Of a DNA stretch of 64,000 nucleotides, positions 43,187-52,611 are shown piece after piece; the first letter of the stretch is position 1, and every line of letters begins with the position of its first letter. The position numbers were made by a program, and so were the translations under genes. Origin of the DNA: Streptosporangium lutulentum (lineage in GTDB: Bacteria; Actinomycetota; Actinomycetes; Streptosporangiales; Streptosporangiaceae); assembly GCF_030811455.1 (NCBI RefSeq), contig NZ_JAUSQU010000001.1, positions 1,798,001-1,862,000 of the forward strand. The letters are read 5' to 3'. A model generated the notes under the pieces. The model saw nothing but the letters and a program-made list of their open reading frames with translations, made no database searches and had not been told where the DNA came from.

Positions 43187-44601
43187 TAGGGCTTGGTTAG
43201 GTGGGGACGGGCTGGGCGTGTCTGGGTAACGCTCGGCGGCAGGTGGGGCAGATTCCGGCCCAGCACGCCAGGAGTAGTTGCAACTCGGCGATGATCCGGT
43301 AGGTGCTCAAACCGCAGCCGGCACTTTTGGGTCGAGCCGCTCCAGGGTGCAGAAGGCGTGTGCGACCGAGGCCAGGGTCACGTGATGGTGCCAGCCACTC
43401 CAGGTGCGGCCCTCGAAGTGGTCCAGACCCAGGCCGGTCTTCAACTCCCGGTAGTCGTGTTCGATGCGCCAGCGGATTTTGGCCAGGCGCACCAGGCGCC
43501 GTAGCGGGATGTCTGCCGGGAGGGTGGACAGCCAGTATTTGGTCGGCTCGCTCTCACCAGGTGGCCATTCGGCCAGCAGCCAGCACACCGGCAGATCCTC
43601 GCCCATGTGCGCGCGGCGGATCCGTAGCCCCGCCGGCCGTACCCGCAGCGCGACAAACCGTGAGCGCAACGGCCCCTTGGACCCGGCCCGCCAGGTCACC
43701 GCGTGCAGCGCGCGCCGTCCGGCGGCGGTCACGATCTGCTGGGCTGAGCGCGGCTTGTCTCGATAACGCGGCACCGGCCGCCGCCCAGTCCCCGCATACG
43801 GCGCGACCGTCCGGCCGGCATCGATGCCCAGCAGCGCGGTATCGGAGCGCACCCCCACCACGTAGCCGATGCCACGCTCGGTCAAGCCCAGACGAAAGGC
43901 CCCGTCTTGGCCATAGCCCTCATCGGCGACCACCAGCGGCGCCTCCAGCCCCCAGCAACACAGCTCATCGATCATGTCCAAAGCCAGCTGCCACTTGGGC
44001 ACATGAGTGATGTCCGCGGGGATCCGGGCCCGTTGCCTGCGCGCCGCCACCGCGGCCGAATCCTCCGTGCGCGGTGAGGCCGCATCCCACCCCTCGGGCA
44101 CGAACAGCCGCCAGTTCACCGGACAGGACGCGACGTCGGTGACCAGGTGCACACTCGGGGCGACCTGGCAGTTAGCGGTCTTGCCCAGCGCCCCGCAGTA
44201 CTGCGGGGCCACTCCCGGCGACTCCTCACCATCCTTGACAAAGGACACATCATCGACCACCCAGGCGGCCGGGTTGATCGCCGTGTCCATCCGCCAGGCC
44301 AGCTCGGCCAGCACCAGTTGATGTGACCAGGGGGCGTCGGTGAGAAACTGCTGCAGCCCCTGGCGGTCCACGCCCAGCCGGGCCGCCATCGGCTCCATCG
44401 ATTTACGGGCCCCGTCGGTCAGCAGGCCGCGCACATATCGTTCGCCCCATCGCCGCTGATCAGCACGGGCGAAACAGGAGAACACCTCGGCGGCGAACGT
44501 CTCCAGTCGCGCCCGCACGGCCTCGAGTTCTTGAGGGGTCATCTTCCCTCACCCCCAACGCAGGTGACATACCGTCTCCTACCCGAGGTAACCAAGTCCT
44601 A
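43187..44601 (-). mobile_element. IS701-family element inside the LuxR gene
   Basis: 1,415 bp with ends TAGGGCTTGGTTA and TAGGACTTGGTTA reading inward. CTAG flanks it (43183-43186; 44602-44605), fitting the YTAR target duplication. It differs from the IS701-type element at 32-36 kb in sequence. Confidence 0.9.
43307..44542 (-). CDS. IS701-family transposase
   Basis: 411 residues, full length. First Asp in AAWVVDDVSFVKDGEESPGV near residue 92, second in PLVVADEGYGQDGAFR near residue 210, Glu in IRWRIEHDYRELKTGLGLDH near residue 375. ATG at 44542. Apparently intact. Confidence 0.92.
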   Translation of the reverse strand: MTPQELEAVRARLETFAAEVFSCFARADQRRWGERYVRGLLTDGARKSMEPMAARLGVDRQGLQQFLTDAPWSHQLVLAELAWRMDTAINPAAWVVDDVSFVKDGEESPGVAPQYCGALGKTANCQVAPSVHLVTDVASCPVNWRLFVPEGWDAASPRTEDSAAVAARRQRARIPADITHVPKWQLALDMIDELCCWGLEAPLVVADEGYGQDGAFRLGLTERGIGYVVGVRSDTALLGIDAGRTVAPYAGTGRRPVPRYRDKPRSAQQIVTAAGRRALHAVTWRAGSKGPLRSRFVALRVRPAGLRIRRAHMGEDLPVCWLLAEWPPGESEPTKYWLSTLPADIPLRRLVRLAKIRWRIEHDYRELKTGLGLDHFEGRTWSGWHHHVTLASVAHAFCTLERLDPKVPAAV

Positions 44602-44604
44602 CTA

Positions 44605-45798
44605 GTGGCCCGTCACTGAACCTTGGACGGGTAATTGATCTCCTGGGGTGAACCCGTCAGGCTGGCTGCTTCCGCAAGATAGGGAGGTGGTCATGGCGCG
44701 CCGACCAGAGGTGTTCGTCCGGCCGTTGTCGATGGAGGAAGGCCGCAGACTGCAGCGGATCACGAGGACCGCGAAGGATCCGATCAAGTTGCGGCGGGCG
44801 ATCGTGGTGATGATGTCCGGCCAGGGCCAGTCGGTGCCGGACATCACCTCGTTGATGCAGGTCGGTGACGACTACGTCCGTGATGTCATCCACGCCTTCA
44901 ACGAGCGGGGGTTTGACGCGCTGGACCCAAAATGGAGCGGGGGCCGTCCCCCGGCGATCAGTGAGCGGGTGCGTGAGCGCATCTGCCTGATCGCCAAGAC
45001 GGTCCCCGCTGAGTGGGGCATCGCCGGCATGTCGACCTGGAGCCTGCGCACGCTGGCCGAGCACCTCATCGCCCGAGGGGTGGTGGCGGCGATCAGCCGC
45101 GAGCATCTGCGGCGGATCCTGCGCAAGGGCGGGGTGAGCTGGCAGACCACCACGACGTGGAAGGCATCCACCGACCCGCACTTCATCGCCAAGATGCGAC
45201 GCGTGCTGAAGCTGTATGACAGCCCGCCCGCTGATGGGCGGGTGATCTGCGTCGATGAGCTCGGGCCGCTGAATCTGCTGCCGCGTAAGGGCAAACGGTG
45301 GCGACCTCAGGGTTCACCGGCCCGGCTGCGGGCCACCTACCATCGCTACGACGGCGTCATGCAGATGATCGCGGCCCTGGATCTGGCCACCGGCAAGCTG
45401 TTTTACCGCATCCGCAAACGCAAACGCTGGCGGGAGTTCTTGTCCTTCCTCAAGACGCTCCGGGCGCGCTGGCCTGGCGAAAAACTGCATGTGATCATGG
45501 ATAACTACTCGCCGCACAAGCACCGCGAGGTCCGCGCCTGGGCGGCTGCCAACGATGTCGAGCTGGTGTTCCTGCCGACCTATGGCTCGTGGTTGAACTG
45601 GATCGAGTCAGAATTCGCCGCCTTGCGCTACTACGCCCTCAATGGCACTGATCACCGCAGCCATGCCGAGCAGAACGCGGCGATCGGCGCCTATGTGCGC
45701 TGGCGCAACGCCCAAGCCCGGCCCAAGACGAACTTCGCCGCCAGCTCACCCATCAGAAGCTGGACCAGTTACCCGGCCAAGGTTGCGTGACGGGCCAC
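44605..45798 (+). mobile_element. IS630-family element inserted in the IS701 target duplication
   Basis: 1,194 bp; ends GTGGCCCGTCAC and its complement GTGACGGGCCAC, flanked by TA (44603-44604; 45799-45800), the TA duplication of IS630. The TA belongs to the CTAG that was duplicated by the IS701 element, so IS630 came second. Confidence 0.88.
44693..45790 (+). CDS. IS630-family transposase
   Basis: 365 residues. N-terminal helix-turn-helix (VPDITSLMQVGDDYVRDVIH), then a DDE core with VICVDELGPLNLL near residue 185, LHVIMDNYSPHKHRE near residue 265 and the final Glu in GSWLNWIESEFAAL. ATG at 44693 has GGGAGG 6 bases upstream. The frame is open to 45790 and ends 8 bases before the element end. 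Apparently intact. Confidence 0.92.
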   Translation: MARRPEVFVRPLSMEEGRRLQRITRTAKDPIKLRRAIVVMMSGQGQSVPDITSLMQVGDDYVRDVIHAFNERGFDALDPKWSGGRPPAISERVRERICLIAKTVPAEWGIAGMSTWSLRTLAEHLIARGVVAAISREHLRRILRKGGVSWQTTTTWKASTDPHFIAKMRRVLKLYDSPPADGRVICVDELGPLNLLPRKGKRWRPQGSPARLRATYHRYDGVMQMIAALDLATGKLFYRIRKRKRWREFLSFLKTLRARWPGEKLHVIMDNYSPHKHREVRAWAAANDVELVFLPTYGSWLNWIESEFAALRYYALNGTDHRSHAEQNAAIGAYVRWRNAQARPKTNFAASSPIRSWTSYPAKVA

Positions 45799-47649
45799 TA
45801 GTAGGCGCCGGGGAAGGGGACCTCGTCCGGCCTCGTGGTGTGCAGCGCGGCCGTGGCCAGCTCGCGGATGTTCTGGTGCGGAGTGAGCCACGGGGAGATC
45901 GCCGCGGCGTCGAACGCCGCCAGAAGCGACTCCGTCGCGTACCCGGTACGGGCCTTCGTCCCGTTCCCGCCCGGGGCTTTCGCCGCGGGCCGGGCGTCGG
46001 ACTCGCGAAAGAGGGCGGCCGCCCTGAGCAGGACGGCGATCGCCTGCTCCGAGCGGGCGGTGCGGATGAGGAACAACCCGCGCAGCCGCAGGGCGTGGCC
46101 TGTCGAGCCCGTGTCGAGCCCGGGCTCCGCACGGTCCAGCAGGTGCTCGGCGCGCTGCGTGTGACCGGCGGCCAGGGCCGCCTCCGCGGCCGCCAGGAGC
46201 CGGGCGGTTCGCCGCGCGGCCTGCGGTGACAGGTCCGCCGCCCAGGTGAGCAGCGTCGCCTGCGCGGCGTAGCCGCCGCGCAGACGGGCGCGGTGAGCCG
46301 AGTTCTCGAGTTCGGTGGCGATGCCCTCATCCGGGTGGCCGGCCGCCGCGGCGAGATGCCACGCGCGCCGGTCGGCGTCGGCTTCGCGGTCCGTGACCGC
46401 CGCCAGCGCGTCGTGGACACCTCGTTTGAGGTCGCCGCCGGCGGCGCCGTACACCCCGGAGCGGATCAGTGGGTGCCGGAAGCCGAGGACGGGCAGCGGG
46501 GTGACGAGGCCCGCGCCGATGGCGGGCTCGGTCGCGGCGACCAGATCCACCGCGCCGCCGGTCGCGCGAAGGTGGACCGCGGCGCGCCACACCAGATCGG
46601 GATCGCCCGTGGGGTCGGCCGCGGCGATCAGCAGGATGGTCTGCGTGTGAGCGGGTAGCGCCCGGACCTGGCGCAGGAACCGGGCTTCCAGCTGACGGCC
46701 CATCGGCAGGCGCTGGGAGAGGAGCGGGGCGGGGACCTGCTGGGTGACGAGTTCGCCGCCCAGCTCGCGGATGGCCAGCGGGTTGCCGCGGGTCTCGGCG
46801 ACGATGCGGCCGGCGATGCTCGGGTCGAGCCTGCCCGTGACCGCCGTGGCCAGAAGCTCGTGGGCGGCCTCCTCGCAGAGCCCCGTCACCCGGTGCCAGG
46901 GGAGATCGTCCAAGACGGTTCCGCTGTCGCCGCAGCGCAGGCCGAACAGCAGGGCGACTCGGTCGGCCTGGAGACGGCGTCCGACGAAGGCGAGCGCGCG
47001 CAGGGATTCGTGGTCGAGCCACTGGGCGTCGTCGCACACGCACAGCACCGGCCGCTCCTCGGCGTGGTCGGTGAGCAGGGTGAGCACCGCCAGTCCGATC
47101 AGGAAGGGATCCGGGCGGGGGCCCTCGGTCAGGCCGAAGGCGGCACCGAGCGCGCCACGCTGGGGGGCGGGCAGGCGATCGCGGCGGTCCAGGATCGGCA
47201 GGAGAAACCGGTGCAGACCCGCATATCCAAGCTCGGACTCCGCCTCGACGCCCGTCACCCGGAGGATCCGCACGCCCGGTGCCGTCTCGGCCGCGTGGTC
47301 CAGCAGGGCGGTCTTGCCGATGCCCGGTTCGCCGCGGAGCACGAGTGTCCCGCTGGTTCCGTGCCGCGCGGCACTGAGCAGCTCTCCCATGAGTCGTTTC
47401 TCGGCTTCACGGTCGAGGAACGCCATGAATCGATCTTAATCGGCCTGGGGCTGGCCGGGCCAAGACTAAGGACTTACCTGGATACAAACCGGCCACCTGA
47501 GGGGCGACGATGGCGGGGCCGGTCGCCGATGAGGGACGGCGCCGAGCGATGAGGGCGACGGTTTCGGCCGGCGACCGTCGCGTCCTGAACTCGGCGATTC
47601 GGAGCCGAAAAGATCCGCGATCCATCCTGCGTCCGGAGGGCGTCGACCG

Positions 47650-48624
47650 ATGATCCTTTTCGACACCCGGGATCTCCCCGCGGCCGATCGGGTGGAGGCG
47701 TTCCACGCCGCGGCGACGGGGATGACGGTGCCGTTCCGGATCGTTCACGAGGACCCGGACGGTGACGTCCACGCGCGCATGGATCGCTGGGATTTCGGGC
47801 GATCCTCGCTCTTCGGTACGCATGCCTCGGGGTTCCGGCTCATCCGCACGCCCAGGCACATCAGGATGGGGAGCCTGCCGATCGTGGCCCTCGTCATGCA
47901 GACGCAGGGACGGGGGCTCTTCGAGACCCAGGGACACCGGCAAGTCGTGGGCGCCCACGACCTCGTGCTCAACGACCTGACGACGCCCTACGAGTTCGCC
48001 TGGTCCGGCGACGGGACATCACGGGCGTTCATGGTGGAATACGACCAGCTCGCGCTGCCCGCCGACGTCGTCCGCGAAGCCTCGCGGGACCTTCGGGCAA
48101 GCCCGCTGTACGGGCTCGTCCGCCACCATTTCGGCACGCTGGCGCGCGACGCCGAACGGCTCAGCCTCGACGCCGGCGCGGACGGGCTGGCGGCGGCCGG
48201 CGTCGAACTGCTGCGGGCGCTCATCGTCTCCGCCGCCCGGGACGACAGATATTCGCGGCCCGTGAAGGCCGAGACCCTGCTGACGCGCGTCCTCGCCTAC
48301 ACCCGGTGGCATCTGACCGAACGCGACCTCACGCCCGAACGCATCGCCTCGGCGCACAACATCTCCGTGCGCTCCCTCTACAAGCTCTGCGAGCGGGCCG
48401 GGATGAGCCTGGAAAAGTGGATCATCGAGCAACGGCTGGAGGGAGCCCGCCGTGACCTCGCCTCACCCAACGGGCGACATCGCACCATCGCCTCCGTGGC
48501 CCACGCCTGGGGCTTCTCGGCCCCCGGTCACTTCTCCCGCAGATTCCACGACGCCTACGGTGTGCTGCCCAAAGACTGGCAACGCGCGGCACGCCGACTC
48601 TCGGAAGCCCCGGACCTCCGGTGA
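47650..48624 (+). CDS. AraC-family regulator with AraC-binding-like N-terminal domain
   Basis: 324 residues. The N-terminal 200 residues are a cupin-like sensor (VGAHDLVLNDLTTPYEFAW) and the C-terminal 100 the double helix-turn-helix: LTPERIASAHNISVRSLYKL and TIASVAHAWGFSAPGHFSRR followed by FHDAYGVLPKDW. ATG at 47650 has GGAGGG about 10 bases upstream. It is divergent from the broken LuxR gene, so it may once have controlled or been controlled with it. The ligand is unknown. Confidence 0.9.
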   Translation: MILFDTRDLPAADRVEAFHAAATGMTVPFRIVHEDPDGDVHARMDRWDFGRSSLFGTHASGFRLIRTPRHIRMGSLPIVALVMQTQGRGLFETQGHRQVVGAHDLVLNDLTTPYEFAWSGDGTSRAFMVEYDQLALPADVVREASRDLRASPLYGLVRHHFGTLARDAERLSLDAGADGLAAAGVELLRALIVSAARDDRYSRPVKAETLLTRVLAYTRWHLTERDLTPERIASAHNISVRSLYKLCERAGMSLEKWIIEQRLEGARRDLASPNGRHRTIASVAHAWGFSAPGHFSRRFHDAYGVLPKDWQRAARRLSEAPDLR

Positions 48625-48823
48625 GCGCAGTTCCGATCGTGATCAGAAGCCTGCGACCCGGCCTCGGACGATGCCGGACGGGCGTGGTCGTGAGCCGCTC
48701 CTGTCGCGGACGGCCAGGTCGGGAGATTCGAGACCGCGAGCTCGCCGGAGACCGCGGCGTCGATTCGGTCGGCGTTGATCGAATAGGTCGACACCGGATA
48801 CGAAAGGTCCATACCCTCGCGAC

Positions 48824-51091
48824 ATGGACGTGGGTACAGGACTGACGGCCGCAGGTCTCGTGGTCGCCGTCATGGCGGCGGTGATCGCATGGATCCAGCT
48901 CCGAAGGACGCCCAGGCCGGATTCCGGTTCGGCGAGTTCCACGGGACCCCAAGCGGGCGACGGCCCGCCGCCGGAACCCTCCTCCGGTCTCAAAGTGCTG
49001 CCACCGCCGACAGGGCTGCTACCTGATCACGTACGTGGCCGAGACGAACTCACGGCCGAGCTCCGTACCTTGATCGACACTCCCGACGGGCAGGTCCATC
49101 TCCTGGCGGGTCTCGGCGGCATCGGCAAAACCACGGTCGCGCTGCAGGTCGCCGCGGAAGCACGGGCGGGAGGCCGGCCGGTGTGGTGGGTGGCCGCCGG
49201 CGACGCACAGGCTCTCACTCTCCAGTTGCTCGGTCTGGCACGCGAGCTGGGTGCCACAGCGGGTGAGGTGGAAGAGGCGATCGAAGGCCGTCGTAACCCC
49301 GCGAGCCTGCTTTGGCGGTCTCTTGAAGCCTCTGACGGCTGGCTCCTGGTGATCGACAACGCCGACGATCCGCGCGTGCTACAGGTTGGGGATCAGCCCG
49401 TCGCGGGTGGCAACGGATGGCTTCGACCGACCACATCCGGCCTTTTGCTGGTGACCAGCCGTGTCAGCGGGTCGCCGGAATGGGGCCGCCATGTGACGGT
49501 CCATCGATTGAACGCCCTGTCCGTCGAGGACGGGGCACGGATGCTGCTCGACCTGGCGCCGGAAGCGGGCGGTACGGCGGAGGCGCGGGCCTTGTCGGCA
49601 AGGCTGGGAGGACTGGCGCTGGCACTCCGTCACGCGGGCATGCATCTCGCCATGACCTTCGCCGCCGAGAGAGAATTCGCCGTGTACCGTGAAGCCCTGG
49701 ACGGCAGAGGCCATCAATTGATGAACGAGAGCACGGAGGCCAGGTCGAACATCGCGACCACGTGGGAGCTGTCGCTCGATCTCCTTGAAAGTCAAGGCTT
49801 CCCTCACGCGCGTGCCTTGTTGGGGGTTTTCTCCTGCTTCGCGGCTCCCTCCCCGATCCCGGCTTTTCTGTTCGACCACGAGCAATTGAGCGCCGTTTGT
49901 GGAGATCGAGGAATCAGCGGTGTGATCGGTGGGCTGACGGCGCTCCATTCCGTTGGAATGGTCGAGGGCACGGTGACGCCGGACAACGCGCTGAACGGTG
50001 TCATCGTCCACCCCCTCGTGGCCGAGACCACTCGGCACAAGCTCTCGGGTGAGACCCTGGGCAGGGAAACCGCAACGGTAGCCGTCAGGTTGGTGTCGGG
50101 CGCCGCCGGCGGACTCGGTGTCGATCGCTCAACGGACTGGCCGAGGTGGAAGCAACTTCCCGAACATCTCCGCAGGTTTTGGATGGTCATCTCCGAGGAT
50201 CTTGACGAAACGGGCATGAGAAGCCTCGCGGAGGCATCAGCGATCTGCGCTGTGGGTCTCACCTACGGTGGCGCCTATCACGTCGCTCTGGATCTCATGG
50301 AGGTCGCGCTGGCGGGAACCGAGAATCGCCTCCCCGCCGATGATCCGGTAGTTCTCGAACTCAGGCATCGGCACGCGAGCGCCTACATGTTCCTCGGCCT
50401 CACCGTCGACGCGGAGCGTGAATTCCGGCAGCTTCTCGAAGATCGGACGAGGGTTCTGGGGCCGGACCATCCCAAGACACTGACCATGCGCCACAACCTG
50501 GCGCGTGTTCTCGCCGACCAGGGGAGGCTGGCCGAGGCTCAGCATGAGTTCTCGGAGACCTACGAGTCGAAGGTGCGGGTACTGGGGCCGGACGACCCCG
50601 ACACACTCGCCACCCGCTACGAGGCCGCCCGTGTCCTCCTCGTCCAGGGAAAGGCGTCTGAGGCCGAGCAGGAGCACCGCTCCATCTACGAGGTCAAGGT
50701 GCGGGTACTGGGGCCGGAACATCCTGACACGCTCGTGTCGCGCCATGAGATCCCCAAGACGCTTCTGGCTCAGGGAAGAGCCGTCGAGGCCGAACGTGAA
50801 CTGCGAGAGCTTTACGATCTCCGAGTACGGCTTCTCGGCCCCGATCATCCCCACGTGATGACGACGGGGCATGAGATGGCCCGGGCCTTCGCCGAGCAAG
50901 GACGCCACGAGGAGGCCGAGCGCCAGTACCGGACGGTCCTCGAAGCCAGGCGGCGCGTGCTGGGTGCGGAGAACAAATACACGCTCGTCACCGAAGAGGC
51001 GTTGTCCACGTTGCTGCGGCGCCCCGCCGGCCCCACCTCGGAGAATGAGCGCGACGCTTCAGGCCCACCCCGGTTCGACGACCGAAAGTGA
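48824..51091 (+). CDS. Membrane-anchored STAND ATPase with NB-ARC and TPR repeats
   Basis: 755 residues. One N-terminal span (LTAAGLVVAVMAAVIAWIQL), a Pro/Ser-rich linker, then an NB-ARC-type ATPase from about residue 65: Walker A AGLGGIGKTTVAL, Walker B GWLLVIDNADDP, sensor GLLLVTSRVSGS, GLALALRHAG and a winged-helix region. The last 250 residues hold about five 42-residue TPR units with the repeated signature RVLGPDHPKTL, RVLGPDDPDTL, RVLGPEHPDTL. STAND proteins are signalling switches, and some bacterial ones are antiphage sensors, but this TPR type is generally without known role. No effector nuclease or protease domain is present. The start has only a distant AAAGG. Confidence 0.87.
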   Translation: MDVGTGLTAAGLVVAVMAAVIAWIQLRRTPRPDSGSASSTGPQAGDGPPPEPSSGLKVLPPPTGLLPDHVRGRDELTAELRTLIDTPDGQVHLLAGLGGIGKTTVALQVAAEARAGGRPVWWVAAGDAQALTLQLLGLARELGATAGEVEEAIEGRRNPASLLWRSLEASDGWLLVIDNADDPRVLQVGDQPVAGGNGWLRPTTSGLLLVTSRVSGSPEWGRHVTVHRLNALSVEDGARMLLDLAPEAGGTAEARALSARLGGLALALRHAGMHLAMTFAAEREFAVYREALDGRGHQLMNESTEARSNIATTWELSLDLLESQGFPHARALLGVFSCFAAPSPIPAFLFDHEQLSAVCGDRGISGVIGGLTALHSVGMVEGTVTPDNALNGVIVHPLVAETTRHKLSGETLGRETATVAVRLVSGAAGGLGVDRSTDWPRWKQLPEHLRRFWMVISEDLDETGMRSLAEASAICAVGLTYGGAYHVALDLMEVALAGTENRLPADDPVVLELRHRHASAYMFLGLTVDAEREFRQLLEDRTRVLGPDHPKTLTMRHNLARVLADQGRLAEAQHEFSETYESKVRVLGPDDPDTLATRYEAARVLLVQGKASEAEQEHRSIYEVKVRVLGPEHPDTLVSRHEIPKTLLAQGRAVEAERELRELYDLRVRLLGPDHPHVMTTGHEMARAFAEQGRHEEAERQYRTVLEARRRVLGAENKYTLVTEEALSTLLRRPAGPTSENERDASGPPRFDDRK

Positions 51092-51329
51092 ACACTCGCC
51101 AGACCGGCGGACCTCCGACGCTCGCGGCGGCAGCGGGCGGGCAGCCGCGGCCGGCTTCACCGGCTGAGCGTGTCCCGGCAGGTGGCGGTCGCCGGTGTGC
51201 TCACCCGTCCGGACCCGAATGCGGTTACGGCCCCGCGACCGCGGGCCGTAAGAAGACCTGAAGGAGACCGTAAGGGCCGCCCGGCATCGTAGGGGGTGTC
51301 AGCAGGAAGACCCCAGAGGGGAGGCCGGG

Positions 51330-51914
51330 ATGGACGAGCGGTTACGGGTGGCGATCATCATCGGAAGCACCCGCGACGGCCGGTTCGGCCCGACCGTGGC
51401 CGAGTGGTTCGCCGCCAAGGCCCGAAGGCGCGAGGACCTGGAGGTCGACGTCGTCGACCTCGCGGAGGCCGGACTGCCCGACACCCTCTCCGGCGAGGAG
51501 GGAACACCGGCCCCCGCGCCGGTGCGGGTCCTGGCTCCGCGCCTCGCCGCGGCGGACGCCTTCGCGGTGGTGACGCCCGAGTACAACCGGAGCTTTCCCG
51601 CACCGCTCAAGACCGCCATCGACTGGTACTACGAGGAGTGGCAGGCCAAGCCCGTCACCTTCGTGTCCTACGGCCGGGAGTCCGGCGGCCGGTACGCCAC
51701 CGACCACCTTCGGCAGGTCTTCACCGAGCTGCACGCGGTGGCGATCCGGGAGACCGTCAGCCTTCCCTGCTACTGGGACCTGTTCGCCGCCGACGGCTCC
51801 TGGCCCAAGGCGACGGCGACCTGCAACGCGACAGCCAGGATCACGCTCGACCGGCTCACCTGGTGGGCTCACGCACTGCGCGAGGCCCGCATTCGACGTC
51901 CGTACAAAGCCTGA
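51330..51914 (+). CDS. NADPH-dependent FMN reductase family protein
   Basis: Flavodoxin-like protein of 194 residues. The FMN phosphate loop reads IIIGSTRDGRFGPTVAEWF at residue 9, and the second FMN contact is VVTPEYNRSFPAPLKTAID near residue 88. Such enzymes reduce FMN, quinones or azo/chromate compounds; which is open. It is followed 16 bases later by a DHFR-like gene, probably in one transcript. Confidence 0.9.
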   Translation: MDERLRVAIIIGSTRDGRFGPTVAEWFAAKARRREDLEVDVVDLAEAGLPDTLSGEEGTPAPAPVRVLAPRLAAADAFAVVTPEYNRSFPAPLKTAIDWYYEEWQAKPVTFVSYGRESGGRYATDHLRQVFTELHAVAIRETVSLPCYWDLFAADGSWPKATATCNATARITLDRLTWWAHALREARIRRPYKA

Positions 51915-51930
51915 AAAATTGGAGAAAATC

Positions 51931-52479
51931 ATGCGCAAGATCATCGCTTCCACGTATGCCACGCTCGACGGTTACATCGACAACCCGCACCTGTGGTCGC
52001 TGGACTACTGGAGCGACGAGGCCGCCCGGTTCGCGAAGGACCAGCTCTTCTCCTGCGACGGGCTGCTGATGGGGCGGGTCACCTACGAGGGCTTCGCCGC
52101 CTCCTGGCCCGAGCGCACCGGCGACCCCTTCTCCGACCGGATCAACAGCATGTCCAAATACGTTGTGACGTCGACACTGGAGAAGGCCGACTGGAACAAC
52201 ACGACCGTCATCCCGGGCGACGACCTGGTGAAGCGGGTGACGGAGCTGAAGGAGCAGCCGGGTCAGGACATCCTCATGTACGGCATCGGGAACCTCACCG
52301 ACGGGCTCATGGCCGGCGGCCTGCTCGACGAGTATCGGATCTGGGTGCACCCCGAGATCCGAGGCGAGGGCCAGCCGTTGTTCCGTGAGGGCGTGAAGGC
52401 CAAGCTCAAGCACCTCGGTACGCGGACCTTCGAGTCGGGCGTCGTCATCCTGTCCTACCAGCCGATCTACGAGGGCTGA
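51931..52479 (+). CDS. Dihydrofolate reductase-like (RibD C-terminal) protein
   Basis: 182 residues, an NADPH-binding reductase fold: ASTYATLDGYIDNPHLW at the start, LLMGRVTYEGFAASWP near residue 45, DILMYGIGNLTDGLMAGGLLD near residue 115. This family is common in actinomycetes, annotated as deaminase/reductase-like and not true DHFR. ATG at 51931 has GGAG 7 bases upstream. It is probably cotranscribed with the FMN reductase. Confidence 0.9.
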   Translation: MRKIIASTYATLDGYIDNPHLWSLDYWSDEAARFAKDQLFSCDGLLMGRVTYEGFAASWPERTGDPFSDRINSMSKYVVTSTLEKADWNNTTVIPGDDLVKRVTELKEQPGQDILMYGIGNLTDGLMAGGLLDEYRIWVHPEIRGEGQPLFREGVKAKLKHLGTRTFESGVVILSYQPIYEG

Positions 52480-52611
52480 GAATCCTCCGGCCGGATGTCG
52501 AGATGACGTCGGCAGGTTCGACAGATATTTCGACAGGTATGAGGAACCGACGAACATCCTTCCGGCGGGCGGCACCGTCCACCCGTGCTTCTCGAAGAAC
52601 AGGAAACGATC

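Larger units (their letters stand above)
42013..47426 (-). pseudogene. Large LuxR-family (LAL/MalT-like) regulator split by two insertion sequences
   Basis: The N-terminal part, 47426 to 45801, begins MAFLDREAEKRLMGELL and has a P-loop ATPase (LRGEPGIGKTALLDHAAE; VLCVCDDAQWLDHESLRALA) and helical repeats. The C-terminal part, 43182 to 42013, has helical repeats and ends in a LuxR helix-turn-helix (LTPRETRIAQLAARGATNRE then ISAGTVEYHLRKVF). Together they make about 930 residues, normal for LAL regulators. An IS701 element and an IS630 element separate them. The shared CTAG target creates an in-frame TAG, so even precise loss of both elements would leave a stop unless the ancestor differed. The fragments could be expressed, but neither links the ATPase to the DNA-binding domain. 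Confidence 0.88.
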
